In this document: positions 54,966 through 63,556 of the stretch, piece by piece
Layout of the letters: every line of letters begins with the position of its first letter
Numbering within the stretch: the first letter of the stretch is position 1
Assembly: GCF_003202405.1 (NCBI RefSeq)
Contig: NZ_QJHL01000003.1
Span: 186,001-250,000 of the forward strand
From: Flavobacterium hydrophilum
GTDB lineage: Bacteria; Bacteroidota; Bacteroidia; Flavobacteriales; Flavobacteriaceae
Length of the DNA: 64,000 nt
Reading direction: 5' to 3'
Translations under genes and position numbers: made by a program
The notes under the pieces: generated by a model
The model's input: the letters and a program-made list of their open reading frames with translations, nothing else
What the model was told of the DNA's origin: nothing
Database searches by the model: none

Positions 54966-55096
54966 CTTATAACGTTCTGGCGCTTGGTTGCGAACTTCGT
55001 AATCTAGTTCTTTCGGTTAAGATAAAATTTCTTATGAAATGTAAACGTGAATTTACTACAAAATTTGCAATCTCACCAAACGCGTGTTGTAGGCAG
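54966..55096. repeat. attC-like imperfect inverted repeat R1
   Basis: Left end 54966-54992 contains ATAACGTTCTGGCGCTTGGT; right end 55074-55096 on the minus strand reads CTGCCTACAACACGCGTTTG. The GCGCTTGGT and GCGTTTGGT cores pair. AACGTTCTGG is shared with R2. It starts 3 bases after the stop of the TonB-C-like lipoprotein gene and ends 37 bases before the ATG of the DMP19-like gene. Confidence 0.65.
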
Positions 55097-55099
55097 TTT

Positions 55100-55915
55100 T
55101 TATTTATGGAAGTAGATAAAATTCACTTTACTATTTACCTTAATTCCTTTTTTTGTTGCAGAAATCCATTTTATGTTTTTTACAAATTCTTCAGCTTTTT
55201 TTCTGAAATAATTTTCAAATTTTAAGTTTTCAGGATTTTGAAAAGTGACATCGGTTTGAATGTTTTTAATTTCACCATTTTTCATCAAAACAAAGCTTAC
55301 GTCAGTACTTGAAAAATATTTCCCTGTTTTGTATTTATAACCTATAGGATACTTGAATACTTTTGAAAAATCCATGTCAGGTTTATGGAAGAAGTCTCTA
55401 TAATTTTTCGTGCCGGGATACCTCGAAATTGTGTCACATTCTTCAAAATCAAAAATGATATTTGGATGATTTTCGGCATACTGTTTCTCGGCTAAAACTC
55501 TAATAGAATCAATAAATTTTTTTCCATGTCTCTTTTCAATTTCATTTCTCATTATAGAAATGTAGCAATTTCTTGTAAATCCTTTGGGCGGGGCTATACA
55601 ACTTGTCATTGCTGAATCTATCTCTATTTTGTATTTTGATAATATCTGCCCCATTTCTTTATTACTACGATACATTTCAGTCATTCCATTAAAGAAATAG
55701 TACACAGTTTTACCGTTTTTAATATCATTAAGAGCACGTTTTTGTTCATTAATACAAGTAGTATCAATGACTTTGATCTTTCCATTTTGTGCTTTATACA
55801 TTTCGTCTTCGTTATGGACAACGATAGAATCATTTGTGTTGCTTTTTTTAGTCTCAACCTTTTTATTACAAGCTAAAATTAGAAGAAAGCAGAATGATAA
55901 AATTAAATGTCTCAT
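55100..55915 (-). CDS. lipoprotein with TonB-C-terminal-like domain
   Basis: 271 residues. Lipoprotein signal MRHLILSFCFLLILAC with Cys16. The last 75 residues (TDVSFVLMKNGEIKNIQTDV, FVKNIKWISATKKGIKVNSK, VNFIYF) match the energy-transducer TonB C-terminal fold as used in many Bacteroidota periplasmic proteins; the middle is unassigned. There is no Pro-rich spacer or membrane anchor, so it is not a true TonB. It ends the gene directly before repeat R1. Confidence 0.7.
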   Translation of the reverse strand: MRHLILSFCFLLILACNKKVETKKSNTNDSIVVHNEDEMYKAQNGKIKVIDTTCINEQKRALNDIKNGKTVYYFFNGMTEMYRSNKEMGQILSKYKIEIDSAMTSCIAPPKGFTRNCYISIMRNEIEKRHGKKFIDSIRVLAEKQYAENHPNIIFDFEECDTISRYPGTKNYRDFFHKPDMDFSKVFKYPIGYKYKTGKYFSSTDVSFVLMKNGEIKNIQTDVTFQNPENLKFENYFRKKAEEFVKNIKWISATKKGIKVNSKVNFIYFHK

Positions 55916-55955
55916 TAAATTCTGATGTTAAAATTGCCACCAACTTATTTATATG

Positions 55956-56014
55956 CGAAACAAACATTAGCCTATCTATCCAAATTTAGGTGTATATGCT
56001 AATGTTTTGTTTCG
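55956..56014. repeat. long intergenic hairpin R0
   Basis: CGAAACAAACATTAGC (55956-55971) pairs with GCTAATGTTTTGTTTCG (55998-56014) with one bulged base; the loop is 26 bases. It lies between the large choice-of-anchor protein gene and the lipoprotein gene, at the edge of the accessory region. A smaller GTGCCC / GGGCGT-type hairpin is at about 56071-56096. Confidence 0.6.
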
Positions 56015-56104
56015 TATTATTTCCCCAAATATAAAAAGAATAATAATCTCAAACTTACAAAATGTTCTTGTGCCCGCGTGAAGGATGGTGGCACGCCCAA
56101 ATGC

Positions 56105-59100
56105 TTATCGTTTCATGCTAAAATGTGCCCTGAAAACCTGAGGAGTTCCGTTCAGGGTAAAAAAGACCTGAAACCAATAGTCGGTTGAGGGAAGCGGATC
56201 GCCATTGTAATTGCCATCCCAGCCGGCGCCGGAAGGTTTTATCTGCTTGATGGTTTTTCCATAGCGGTCGAAAATATTGATGACGGCATCGGGTTGGTAA
56301 GCGAGATCGGGAATGTTCCAGGTGTCATTGTGTCCGTCGTTGTTGGGAGTGAAGAATTTAGGATATTTGAGTACATTGATAATTAAAATCTGGTCGTCGC
56401 AATTTCCTTTGACATCTCGTACTGTAATAACATGCTCTCCGGAAGCAACATCATAAAAAACGTTGCTGGTTTGAAAACTGCCGTCATCGAGCTGGTATTC
56501 ATAGCTTCCAAAACCATTGTGCAGTGTTACGGTAACGTCGGTATTTTCCCGAAAAGAGTCGGTCATGTTAATGCTCGCAACTGAGGGACTTGATTTTTCG
56601 ACAACAATCGTAGCAGGATTGTAACCGCAGTCATTGCCAACATCGGGAGTGTTTTTGGTGATTTGAAGGGTATAAGTTCCTTCTTTTGCAGCGATATAAT
56701 TTGGACCTGTACCTACTTTATTGCCGGCTAAATACCAGTCAACAGTATAAATCGAGGGATTAAGTCCTGACTTTAATTCTGCGGAACGCTGAGTAGTGCC
56801 TGTTTGAAAATCGACGCAAATTATTTCGTTTTGTAACACCAGATTTTTCAATGGATACACTGTAATGTAAAAATCATCCTGAGCAGTACAATTGGGGTTT
56901 GTTGCCGCTGCGGCGTAAATATACATTTGCTGACTGGCGGTTATTTGCTGTCCGGCTAAATAGCGTGTTCTGGTTGCATTTGGTCCGCTGTAATAATTCC
57001 CAACCGATAAAGGCGGTAATGTGTAGCTTCCGCAAATGGCAACATCGGGGGTACTGACTAATATGGGAGTTACAGAAATGTTGACTAAAAAAATTTTTTC
57101 GCTTGTGCAGGTCAAACGGTTTCCTGAGATGGCGTACACATATATTCTCTGTGAAGTTGTTAAAACGGTTCCCGCCGGAATAACTGCGCCTTTTCCTCCC
57201 GATTGGCTATAATAATTACCTAATTGTAACGGTGGCAGGATGTAGCTGTCGCAGGCATTAACATCAGCAAAAGTGCCAACATCTATTCCGTTATAATTCA
57301 CCCTGAAAAAAGTTTCATTGCTGCAGCTTGTAAAATCAGTCCATTCATTATAAATATAGATAGTTTGGTTTGTGTTTATGAGTGTGCCTTCGGCAATTTG
57401 GGTTCCCTGGCCATGCGGTCCTCCTGTTGCGGTGTAGTATTTTCCGTTTTTCAATACAGGAAGTTTAAAAGCGGTACAGGTAACTACATCTGTAAAACTA
57501 TCCACAAGAGGACGTTTCCTGATTTCAACAACAAAACTATGTTCGTTGGTACAATCTGTATTTGTGGCATAAACATAGATCGTCTGTGTCGTGGTAATGA
57601 CGTCTCCGGCTTTTAATGCTGTTCCTCCGCCATTTGTTTTGGTAAAATACTTTCCATTTACCAAGGGAGGTAAAACGTAACGCTCGCATTCCAGTCTATT
57701 CGGCGGTGTATCTACCAATGGCAGTGTTTTGATGGTAATTTCATATTTTAAGTTATCGGTACAATTAGGAGAAGTTGTGGTATTGGCATAATAATATATG
57801 GTCTGTGAAGTGGTAATGTTGGTTCCGGCAGGAATATTTTGACCTTGTCCGGAAGGGCTGGTAAAATAGCCTCCTACTGCAACCGGCGGTAAAATGTAGT
57901 TTCCGCATCTGGTAATTGGAACAAAAGCAGAAGAATTGATAATGTCAATTTTAAAGGAATGTTCATTAGTACATCTTCCGTCATTTGCAAAAATAAATAC
58001 CGTTTGGCTGGATGTTATACTTGTTCCGGCATTTAAACGAGTTCCTTTTCCTCCTGATGCTGTATAATAATTTCCATTTGTCAAAGGAGGCAGAATATAG
58101 GAGTTACAAGTCACCACATTGCCGGGTTTATCTACTAAAGGCAATGGATAAACAACAAATGATAAAGCTTCATCACGACAAACGGCTCCATTGATTCTGG
58201 CATAATAATAAACAGTCTGGCTGGTAGTAAAAATCGTTCCTGCCGGAATAGAATTCCCCTGTCCTCCTGTAGCAGTAAAAAAGCCTCCAGCTGGTACACG
58301 CGGAATCTCATATTGACCGCAGGCTTCTTTTTTAAAGCCAAGTTCGTATATCAGGATTACATTAAAAAAGCTCTCGTTAGTACAACTGTTAGTTGCAGAC
58401 CTGTTAAAAATATAATAAACCCCGCTTTTGGTAATGACATCTCCGGGATTCAGTTTGGTTCCTGTTCCGTTTGGTCCTGTATTATATTCGCCATTTGAGA
58501 TTGGGGGTAATGTATAACTGTTGCAGGCGACAACATCAGGAATATCATCCACTGCCGGAAGCGAGTTAATGATTATATTAAAATTGACTGTTGCATAACA
58601 AACCGAACTCGAAATATTTTCGACTCTCACCCAGATGGTTTGCGGTGTTTGGGCTGTGGAAGTGTTAAACGCTTTTGGATTTGTTATGCTGTTCGTTGCA
58701 CTGTTTGCTGCTGCTTGGCTTGTGTAATATCTGATTTTGTAATCTGAGGTGTTCTGTCCGTTTAATATGGTACTTTCCTGGGTAGTTAAATCCACAATGA
58801 CTCTTCCGGAAATGTTATTACAAACGCTTATATCAGAAGGTTTTACAATGTTGATAGGTGGGGTTACCAATAAATTAAATGAAATCACATTATTACAGAA
58901 AAAACTATTGTTATTTACAGGTACGGCTTTTATATAAATAGTCTGGTTTCCTGAACTTGTAAAAGAGTTTAACTGGTTTTGAGGTATCGCCGGACCGTTG
59001 GCATTGGCTGAGGTTAAAGAATCAAAATAATAAATGGAATATTTAGCAGGGTCAATCCCCAAAGCAGTTAAATTGTTCTGAGTCAAGTCATATTGATAGC

Positions 59101-60160
59101 TGCCATTTGTATTGTAGCAGGCAATGAGGTCTTTAGGAGATTTAATGACTAAATCTTTAATGACTACTTCGTCTTTGATAACACAGCCTGAAAGTGTTGC
59201 TGTAAGTCCATACGTTCCGGCTTTATTAAGGGTTAAAATACTGCTCGTTTCTCCGGGAATTACAGCTCCGTCAAGAGTCCACACATAATCGTAATTACCC
59301 ACAAGTCCTGACTGCAGTGTGACACTTTCTCCCTCGCAAATGATTCTGTCAGGACCTAAATCCATTGTGGTTATAAAACTACCTCCTTTTATAAAAACTG
59401 CCGAATCATAGTTGCTGTCATTATAGTCGCCAATGGCAAGTTTTATGCTGTATGCCCGATTCGGAATCACAGATGAAGACGCTTTCAAAACTTTGGTTTC
59501 TCCTCTCATATTGATGGCCGACGATGCGGGATTGGTTACATTGTAACGGTCAAATAAATTGGCATTGGCAGACAAACAGGAAGAATTATACTGCTGATCC
59601 CGAATATTCTTAACCGAAACAGGTGTTGGAGTCCCCGGAACTACTGCAAGATTTTTGGAAACACCAGTTGTTAAATCGGTAAGGATAAAGGCAAAAACAT
59701 CACTAAAACCACATTGGAATTCCCCATATTCATTCGAAGCAAAAAGAAAATCAAAACTAAAATTACTTGACAAAGGGGTAAAATCAAACTGAAGATAACT
59801 CACATCAGTAATGGGGACAATCTGCCCGTTCTCATTACTTATATTCTGTAAATCGCTATCGTTATTACTGTTTAACCGACTGCTTTCATTGGTGCCGTTA
59901 TAAGCGCCTTCAGTGTGTTTGGCAATACCATTCCGAATAATAATTCCGTGTGTAATTGGGAAATTAGGATTGGTATTGGTGAATTTTCCAATACCCAGCC
60001 GTGATGAAAATTTGAAATTGCTTTCATTAGCACAGGCATTCTGCATTAACTCTTGTCGAACTAGCTCAGGTATAGCCAAAGTTGTAGTGTCGACTATAAT
60101 TCCTTGTGATGAAGATATGGCCGAATAAAATAATAAAATCATAAGCAGAGCAGCTCTCAT
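56105..60160 (-). CDS. choice-of-anchor L protein with T9SS type B (gliding-associated) C-terminus
   Basis: 1351 residues. Signal peptide 1 to about 19 (ALLMILLFYSAISSSQ). Residues about 20-265 are a choice-of-anchor L domain (LVRQELMQNAC, FDFLFASNEYGEFQCGFSDV, FAFILTD). An Ig/PKD-like domain with DLGPDRIICEGESVTLQSG follows, then further Ig-like domains to about 530. Eight repeats of about 65-75 residues (about 535-1100) share C-x3-Y-x-LPPL-x2-G-x-Y and a final TIYVYA-x-CTNE. The end (about 1265-1351) is the CHU_C/type B domain: FFTPNNDGHNDTWNIP, INIFDRYGK, GWDGNYNGDPLPSTDYWF. Exported and surface-attached by T9SS. Local base composition looks more GC-rich than the neighbouring genes. Confidence 0.92.
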   Translation of the reverse strand: MRAALLMILLFYSAISSSQGIIVDTTTLAIPELVRQELMQNACANESNFKFSSRLGIGKFTNTNPNFPITHGIIIRNGIAKHTEGAYNGTNESSRLNSNNDSDLQNISNENGQIVPITDVSYLQFDFTPLSSNFSFDFLFASNEYGEFQCGFSDVFAFILTDLTTGVSKNLAVVPGTPTPVSVKNIRDQQYNSSCLSANANLFDRYNVTNPASSAINMRGETKVLKASSSVIPNRAYSIKLAIGDYNDSNYDSAVFIKGGSFITTMDLGPDRIICEGESVTLQSGLVGNYDYVWTLDGAVIPGETSSILTLNKAGTYGLTATLSGCVIKDEVVIKDLVIKSPKDLIACYNTNGSYQYDLTQNNLTALGIDPAKYSIYYFDSLTSANANGPAIPQNQLNSFTSSGNQTIYIKAVPVNNNSFFCNNVISFNLLVTPPINIVKPSDISVCNNISGRVIVDLTTQESTILNGQNTSDYKIRYYTSQAAANSATNSITNPKAFNTSTAQTPQTIWVRVENISSSVCYATVNFNIIINSLPAVDDIPDVVACNSYTLPPISNGEYNTGPNGTGTKLNPGDVITKSGVYYIFNRSATNSCTNESFFNVILIYELGFKKEACGQYEIPRVPAGGFFTATGGQGNSIPAGTIFTTSQTVYYYARINGAVCRDEALSFVVYPLPLVDKPGNVVTCNSYILPPLTNGNYYTASGGKGTRLNAGTSITSSQTVFIFANDGRCTNEHSFKIDIINSSAFVPITRCGNYILPPVAVGGYFTSPSGQGQNIPAGTNITTSQTIYYYANTTTSPNCTDNLKYEITIKTLPLVDTPPNRLECERYVLPPLVNGKYFTKTNGGGTALKAGDVITTTQTIYVYATNTDCTNEHSFVVEIRKRPLVDSFTDVVTCTAFKLPVLKNGKYYTATGGPHGQGTQIAEGTLINTNQTIYIYNEWTDFTSCSNETFFRVNYNGIDVGTFADVNACDSYILPPLQLGNYYSQSGGKGAVIPAGTVLTTSQRIYVYAISGNRLTCTSEKIFLVNISVTPILVSTPDVAICGSYTLPPLSVGNYYSGPNATRTRYLAGQQITASQQMYIYAAAATNPNCTAQDDFYITVYPLKNLVLQNEIICVDFQTGTTQRSAELKSGLNPSIYTVDWYLAGNKVGTGPNYIAAKEGTYTLQITKNTPDVGNDCGYNPATIVVEKSSPSVASINMTDSFRENTDVTVTLHNGFGSYEYQLDDGSFQTSNVFYDVASGEHVITVRDVKGNCDDQILIINVLKYPKFFTPNNDGHNDTWNIPDLAYQPDAVINIFDRYGKTIKQIKPSGAGWDGNYNGDPLPSTDYWFQVFFTLNGTPQVFRAHFSMKR

Positions 60161-60222
60161 AATTCATATTCTATTAATTCCGTTACTTAAAGTTACGAAA
60201 TTATTTTAATTTAAATTCATGA

Positions 60223-60249
60223 TTGTCAGTATTTTATGATTTATGTTTG
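60223..60249 (+). promoter_or_regulatory. promoter of the PfkB-family kinase (TTG-N16-TATGTTTG)
   Basis: TTG at 60223-60225 and TATGTTTG at 60242-60249, in the divergent gap between the type B protein gene and the kinase; the leader would be about 80 bases. Confidence 0.5.
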
Positions 60250-60337
60250 TGTTTAACAAAAAATGATTTTACAGTTTTTAATTTGTTAAATTGCATAGAA
60301 GTTTAATTCAAACCATATATTCTAAATATTGTAAAAG

Positions 60338-61270
60338 ATGAAATCATTTGATATAGTTACTTTAACCGTAAATCCTTCAGTAGATAAAAGTACCCATTTT
60401 TCAGGATTGATTGCCGAACAGAAAATCAGGTGTAAAGATCCTTTGTTTGATGCTGGTGGAGGCGGAATAAATGTTTCTAAAGCGATTGAACGCTTAGGGG
60501 GGAGTTCACTAGCCGTTTTTACCTCAGGTGGTCCCGTTGGGGAAATGCTAAAAGAGTTGGTTACCAAAGAAAAAATAGATTATGAAGTTATTGAAACCGA
60601 AACGGGAACAAGAGAAAACTTTATAGCAGTTGATGATAATACCAATTCGCAATATCGTTTTGGATTTGATGGAGATGTTTTAACTGATTCGGAAGTTGAA
60701 AAGCTTTTGGAAACGATTTCGAATTTAAAACCAAAATTTTTGGTGGCAAGCGGAAGTTTGAATGAAGGTTTGTCATCCGATTTTTATCAGAAAGTAGCTG
60801 AAATTGCCAAAACATCCAATTCTAAATTAATCGTTGATACTTCCGGACAGGCTTTAAAAAAGGTTTTAGAAACAGGTGCGTACCTGATTAAACCCAATGT
60901 TGGTGAATTAGCAAAATTAGTTGGTGTTGAACGCTTAGAAATTGATGAGGTAAATGAGGCAGCAAAAAAAATAATTGCTGATGGCAGAGCTGAAATTGTT
61001 GTAGTTTCCCTTGGGCCTCAAGGAGCGGTTTTGGTTACAAAAAACGAGTACGAATTTGTTCCGGCACCCAATGTTGCCAAAAAAAGTACCGTGGGGGCAG
61101 GTGACAGTATGGTAGGCGGAATGGTTTGGGCTTTATCACAGAATAGAAGCCTGAAAGAAGTCATTCGATGGGGAGTTGCCTGCGGATCTGCCGCAACCAT
61201 GAACGAAGGAACACAATTATTTAAATTTGAAGATGCTAATCGTTTATTCGAATGGTTAAAAAACAAATAA
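60338..61270 (+). CDS. PfkB-family sugar kinase (1-phosphofructokinase/6-phosphofructokinase type)
   Basis: 310 residues, the usual size for 1-phosphofructokinase-like PfkB proteins. LTVNPSVDKSTHF, then DAGGGGINVSKAIERLGG, NPxD-type KPNVGELAKL and the catalytic anion hole STVGAGDSMVGG with D256 as the probable base. It would phosphorylate a phosphosugar such as fructose 6-phosphate or tagatose 6-phosphate in glycolysis; which one cannot be told. Not in an operon with PTS genes, which argues against a fructose-PTS role. Confidence 0.88.
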   Translation: MKSFDIVTLTVNPSVDKSTHFSGLIAEQKIRCKDPLFDAGGGGINVSKAIERLGGSSLAVFTSGGPVGEMLKELVTKEKIDYEVIETETGTRENFIAVDDNTNSQYRFGFDGDVLTDSEVEKLLETISNLKPKFLVASGSLNEGLSSDFYQKVAEIAKTSNSKLIVDTSGQALKKVLETGAYLIKPNVGELAKLVGVERLEIDEVNEAAKKIIADGRAEIVVVSLGPQGAVLVTKNEYEFVPAPNVAKKSTVGAGDSMVGGMVWALSQNRSLKEVIRWGVACGSAATMNEGTQLFKFEDANRLFEWLKNK

Positions 61271-61289
61271 ATTACAATATAGATTTTCT

Positions 61290-61317
61290 GTAGAGACGCA
61301 CTGCAGCGTGCCTCTAC
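61290..61317. repeat. 28-base palindromic repeat (GTAGAGACGC type)
   Basis: GTAGAGACGCACTGCAGCGT followed by GCCTCTAC, an imperfect palindrome. Sequences beginning GTAGAGACGC are known as dispersed palindromes in several bacterial genomes. It directly abuts the terminator hairpin that follows. Confidence 0.6.
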
Positions 61318-61358
61318 AGCAGGAAATAAAAAAATATTTATTTTTTTATTTCCTGCTG
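61317..61358. terminator. very long intrinsic terminator hairpin
   Basis: A 19-bp perfect stem (61317-61335 with 61340-61358; core CAGCAGGAAATAAAA) with a 4-base loop and an A/T-rich inner part. It can end transcription from the PfkB gene and could act in both directions. Confidence 0.75.
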
Positions 61359-61420
61359 ACAAACTGTTGTCACCAGCCCTCAATAATTTTGAAGTATCAA
61401 CAAATTAAAACTTTAAAATT

Positions 61421-61900
61421 ATGAAAACATTAGAAGCACAAGTAATTACTTCAGAAGATTTATTGAAACACTGGCAGGGACACAGAGCTCTTACACGCCG
61501 TTTAATCGAACTTTTTCCAGAGAAAGATTTCTTTGAATTTTCAATTGGTGGAATGCGTCCCTTTGCAAAATTAGTAGATGAGCTTTTGGCAATTGCAGCT
61601 CCGGGACTTAAAGCAATTGTAAATCGTGAAAGCCAGCCTTACACGGAAGGAACTGAAAAATTAATTTTTAAAGCGCAATATCTTGAAAAATGGGATGAGG
61701 CCACTGCAGAAATCAACAAGCACTGGGAACAATTATCTATAGAAGATTTTAGTGAGAGTTTTAATCTTTTTGGACAGTATGAATTTCCGATTATTCAGAA
61801 TGTCTTGTATTTTATCGATAATGAAGTGCATCACAGAGGACAGGCTTATGTGTATTTAAGAGCTTTAAACATCGAACCGCCATTTTTCTGGGAAAGATAA
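61421..61900 (+). CDS. DinB-fold protein, first of two
   Basis: 159 residues, all-alpha, matching the DinB/YfiT-like four-helix bundle: LLKHWQGHRALTRRLIELFP, GGMRPFAKLVDELLAIAAPG and the late DNEVHHRGQAYVYLRAL. Family members use three His to bind a divalent metal; the two late His are present, but the helix-2 position where the first is usually found reads Leu-Val-Asp-Glu. Family enzymes include thiol S-transferases; no substrate can be named. A TAATTTTG box at 61384-61391 may be its promoter. Confidence 0.85.
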   Translation: MKTLEAQVITSEDLLKHWQGHRALTRRLIELFPEKDFFEFSIGGMRPFAKLVDELLAIAAPGLKAIVNRESQPYTEGTEKLIFKAQYLEKWDEATAEINKHWEQLSIEDFSESFNLFGQYEFPIIQNVLYFIDNEVHHRGQAYVYLRALNIEPPFFWER

Positions 61901-61942
61901 TTGTAGAAAAATTCTGTAACTTTATTAATAAATCTAAAATTA

Positions 61943-62449
61943 ATGGCTATGAGTTTAAAAAGAATAATGTCCAATTATGCAGATTATAATTTATGGGTAA
62001 ACCAGCAATTCGTAAACTGGCTTTCGTCGAAATCTGATGAATTGCTCTATGCAGAAGTGCCTTCGAGTTTTTCAACAATTATAAAAACACTTGATCATAT
62101 TTGGTCTACAGAAGAATACTGGTTTTACGTTATTTCTGAAGCTGATTTATCAGAAAAGAAACCCGAAAGTGAATTGTCGAAGGAAGAAATCTTTGAAGGC
62201 TTATTAAATTCATCTGTAAAATTGAAACATTTAATTAATTCATTGTCCGAAGAAGATTTAATTAAAGAAGTCAAAATTGTTAATCCGTGGTTTGAATGCG
62301 AACTGCCCATTTCGGATTATCTGCTTCAGGTTATCAATCACGGTACTTATCACAGAGGTCAGATTGTAACGATGGGGCGAAATCTTGGAATTACAGATGC
62401 CTCAAACACCGATTATAATTTTTATAATGTTGTAAAACAGCAACATTAA
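61943..62449 (+). CDS. DinB-fold protein, second of two
   Basis: 168 residues starting MAMSLKRIMSNYADYNLWVN. DinB bundle with the likely metal ligands in IIKTLDHIWSTEEYW and LLQVINHGTYHRGQIVTMGR. It follows the first DinB gene by 42 bases on the same strand and ends at a bidirectional terminator, so the two are probably co-transcribed. The pair is only distantly similar in sequence, so not a recent duplication. Confidence 0.87.
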   Translation: MAMSLKRIMSNYADYNLWVNQQFVNWLSSKSDELLYAEVPSSFSTIIKTLDHIWSTEEYWFYVISEADLSEKKPESELSKEEIFEGLLNSSVKLKHLINSLSEEDLIKEVKIVNPWFECELPISDYLLQVINHGTYHRGQIVTMGRNLGITDASNTDYNFYNVVKQQH

Positions 62450-62453
62450 AATC

Positions 62454-62496
62454 AAAAAACTCCTAATGCAACTTAGTTTCTTTAGGAGTTTTTTTC
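62454..62496. terminator. bidirectional terminator
   Basis: AAAAAACTCCTAA (62454-62466) pairs with TTAGGAGTTTTTT (62482-62494), with A-run on one side and T-run on the other, between convergent genes. Confidence 0.85.
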
Positions 62497-63452
62497 TACA
62501 AAAGCCTTTGTCTGTTGACTTCTAACAGCTCTAAAGCTCTTGTTTTAAGACTTTCAGGCTCAAGGATTGTAGCATAATCTCCAAACATCAAAAACCAGCG
62601 CGGAAAAGCACTTTCGACATCGCGGCACATAAAAGTCATTTCAATTTGTCCGTCAACTTCTTTTTCTGAGATGAAACCGTGATATTTTCGTTCAGTAGAT
62701 AAATAGCGGACTATCTTTTTATCCACTAAGATTCGGACTTTTGTGGTGGGACAAGTTTCCGTTTTAGTCAGATAGGTTTCCAGAGAATCGTGTTCAATGG
62801 TGAAATCAAGTTCGGTTTTTTTAATACACTGAATCCTGTCGGTTCTAAACTGTCGGTAATCTTTTCGTAAATGGCAATAGCCCAGAAAATACCAGTTGTT
62901 ATTGTCGTGAAAAACGCCCACGGGTTCTAAATTTCGCTGTGTAGTTTCGTCTCTTTCATACGTTTTGTACGTCAGCAGAATTTGTTTTTTCTCAGCAATT
63001 CCTTCAAAAAGAACCGCTAAAGTATTTGGGGAATTGTCGTTAAACAGCGGTTCGGCAGTTTGCATCACCACGCGCGATTCAATATTCGAAAGATAGTCTT
63101 TATCACCGCTTCTCAAAACCGACTTCAATTTATACATAGCCGATGCATAGTGTGTTCCAAGAGATGGATCAGTAAATTTCTGCATCAGTTTTTCGGCAGC
63201 GATAAAACTGCTGACTTCTTCACGTGTAAACATAACAGGAGGCAGTCTGTAGCCTTCCATCAAAGCATACCCAACTCCCGCTTCACTGTAAATAGGAACT
63301 CCCGAAGCTTCAAGAGTTCGAATATCTCTGTAAATAGTTCTTAAACTACATTCAAAACGATCCGCAAGTTCCTGCGCTTTTACAATCTTTTTAGATTGCA
63401 ATTGAATCAGGATGGCGACAATTCGGTCAAATCGTTTTGGGGTTTCGTCCAT
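62496..63452 (-). CDS. WYL-domain transcriptional regulator (YafY type)
   Basis: 318 residues from ATG 63452 (MDETPKRFDRIVAILIQLQS); 11 more residues upstream are possible but not conserved-looking. An HTH_11 domain (about 1-60) with AQELADRFECSLRTIYRDIR is followed by YSEAGVGYALMEGYRLPPVM, then a WYL domain (about 130-220; here NWYFLGYCHLRKDYRQFRTD in place of strict W-Y-L) and a WCX-like C-terminus. WYL domains bind ligands such as nucleic-acid fragments or nucleotides. Convergent with the DinB pair and divergent from the Lgt-like gene; either may be a target. Confidence 0.9.
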   Translation of the reverse strand: MDETPKRFDRIVAILIQLQSKKIVKAQELADRFECSLRTIYRDIRTLEASGVPIYSEAGVGYALMEGYRLPPVMFTREEVSSFIAAEKLMQKFTDPSLGTHYASAMYKLKSVLRSGDKDYLSNIESRVVMQTAEPLFNDNSPNTLAVLFEGIAEKKQILLTYKTYERDETTQRNLEPVGVFHDNNNWYFLGYCHLRKDYRQFRTDRIQCIKKTELDFTIEHDSLETYLTKTETCPTTKVRILVDKKIVRYLSTERKYHGFISEKEVDGQIEMTFMCRDVESAFPRWFLMFGDYATILEPESLKTRALELLEVNRQRLL

Positions 63453-63556
63453 TTTAAGCTTTTTTTCAAAGATAGTATTTATCACAAAGAGTTAAAAACA
63501 ATAAATTTCGCATCTTTACAGAATAGTAGTATTAAATCAAAAACTGAATAATATAA

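Noticed and set aside
45440..56104. Integrative element or prophage
   Set aside because: No integrase, transposase, relaxase or phage gene, and no tRNA with a flanking direct repeat was seen.
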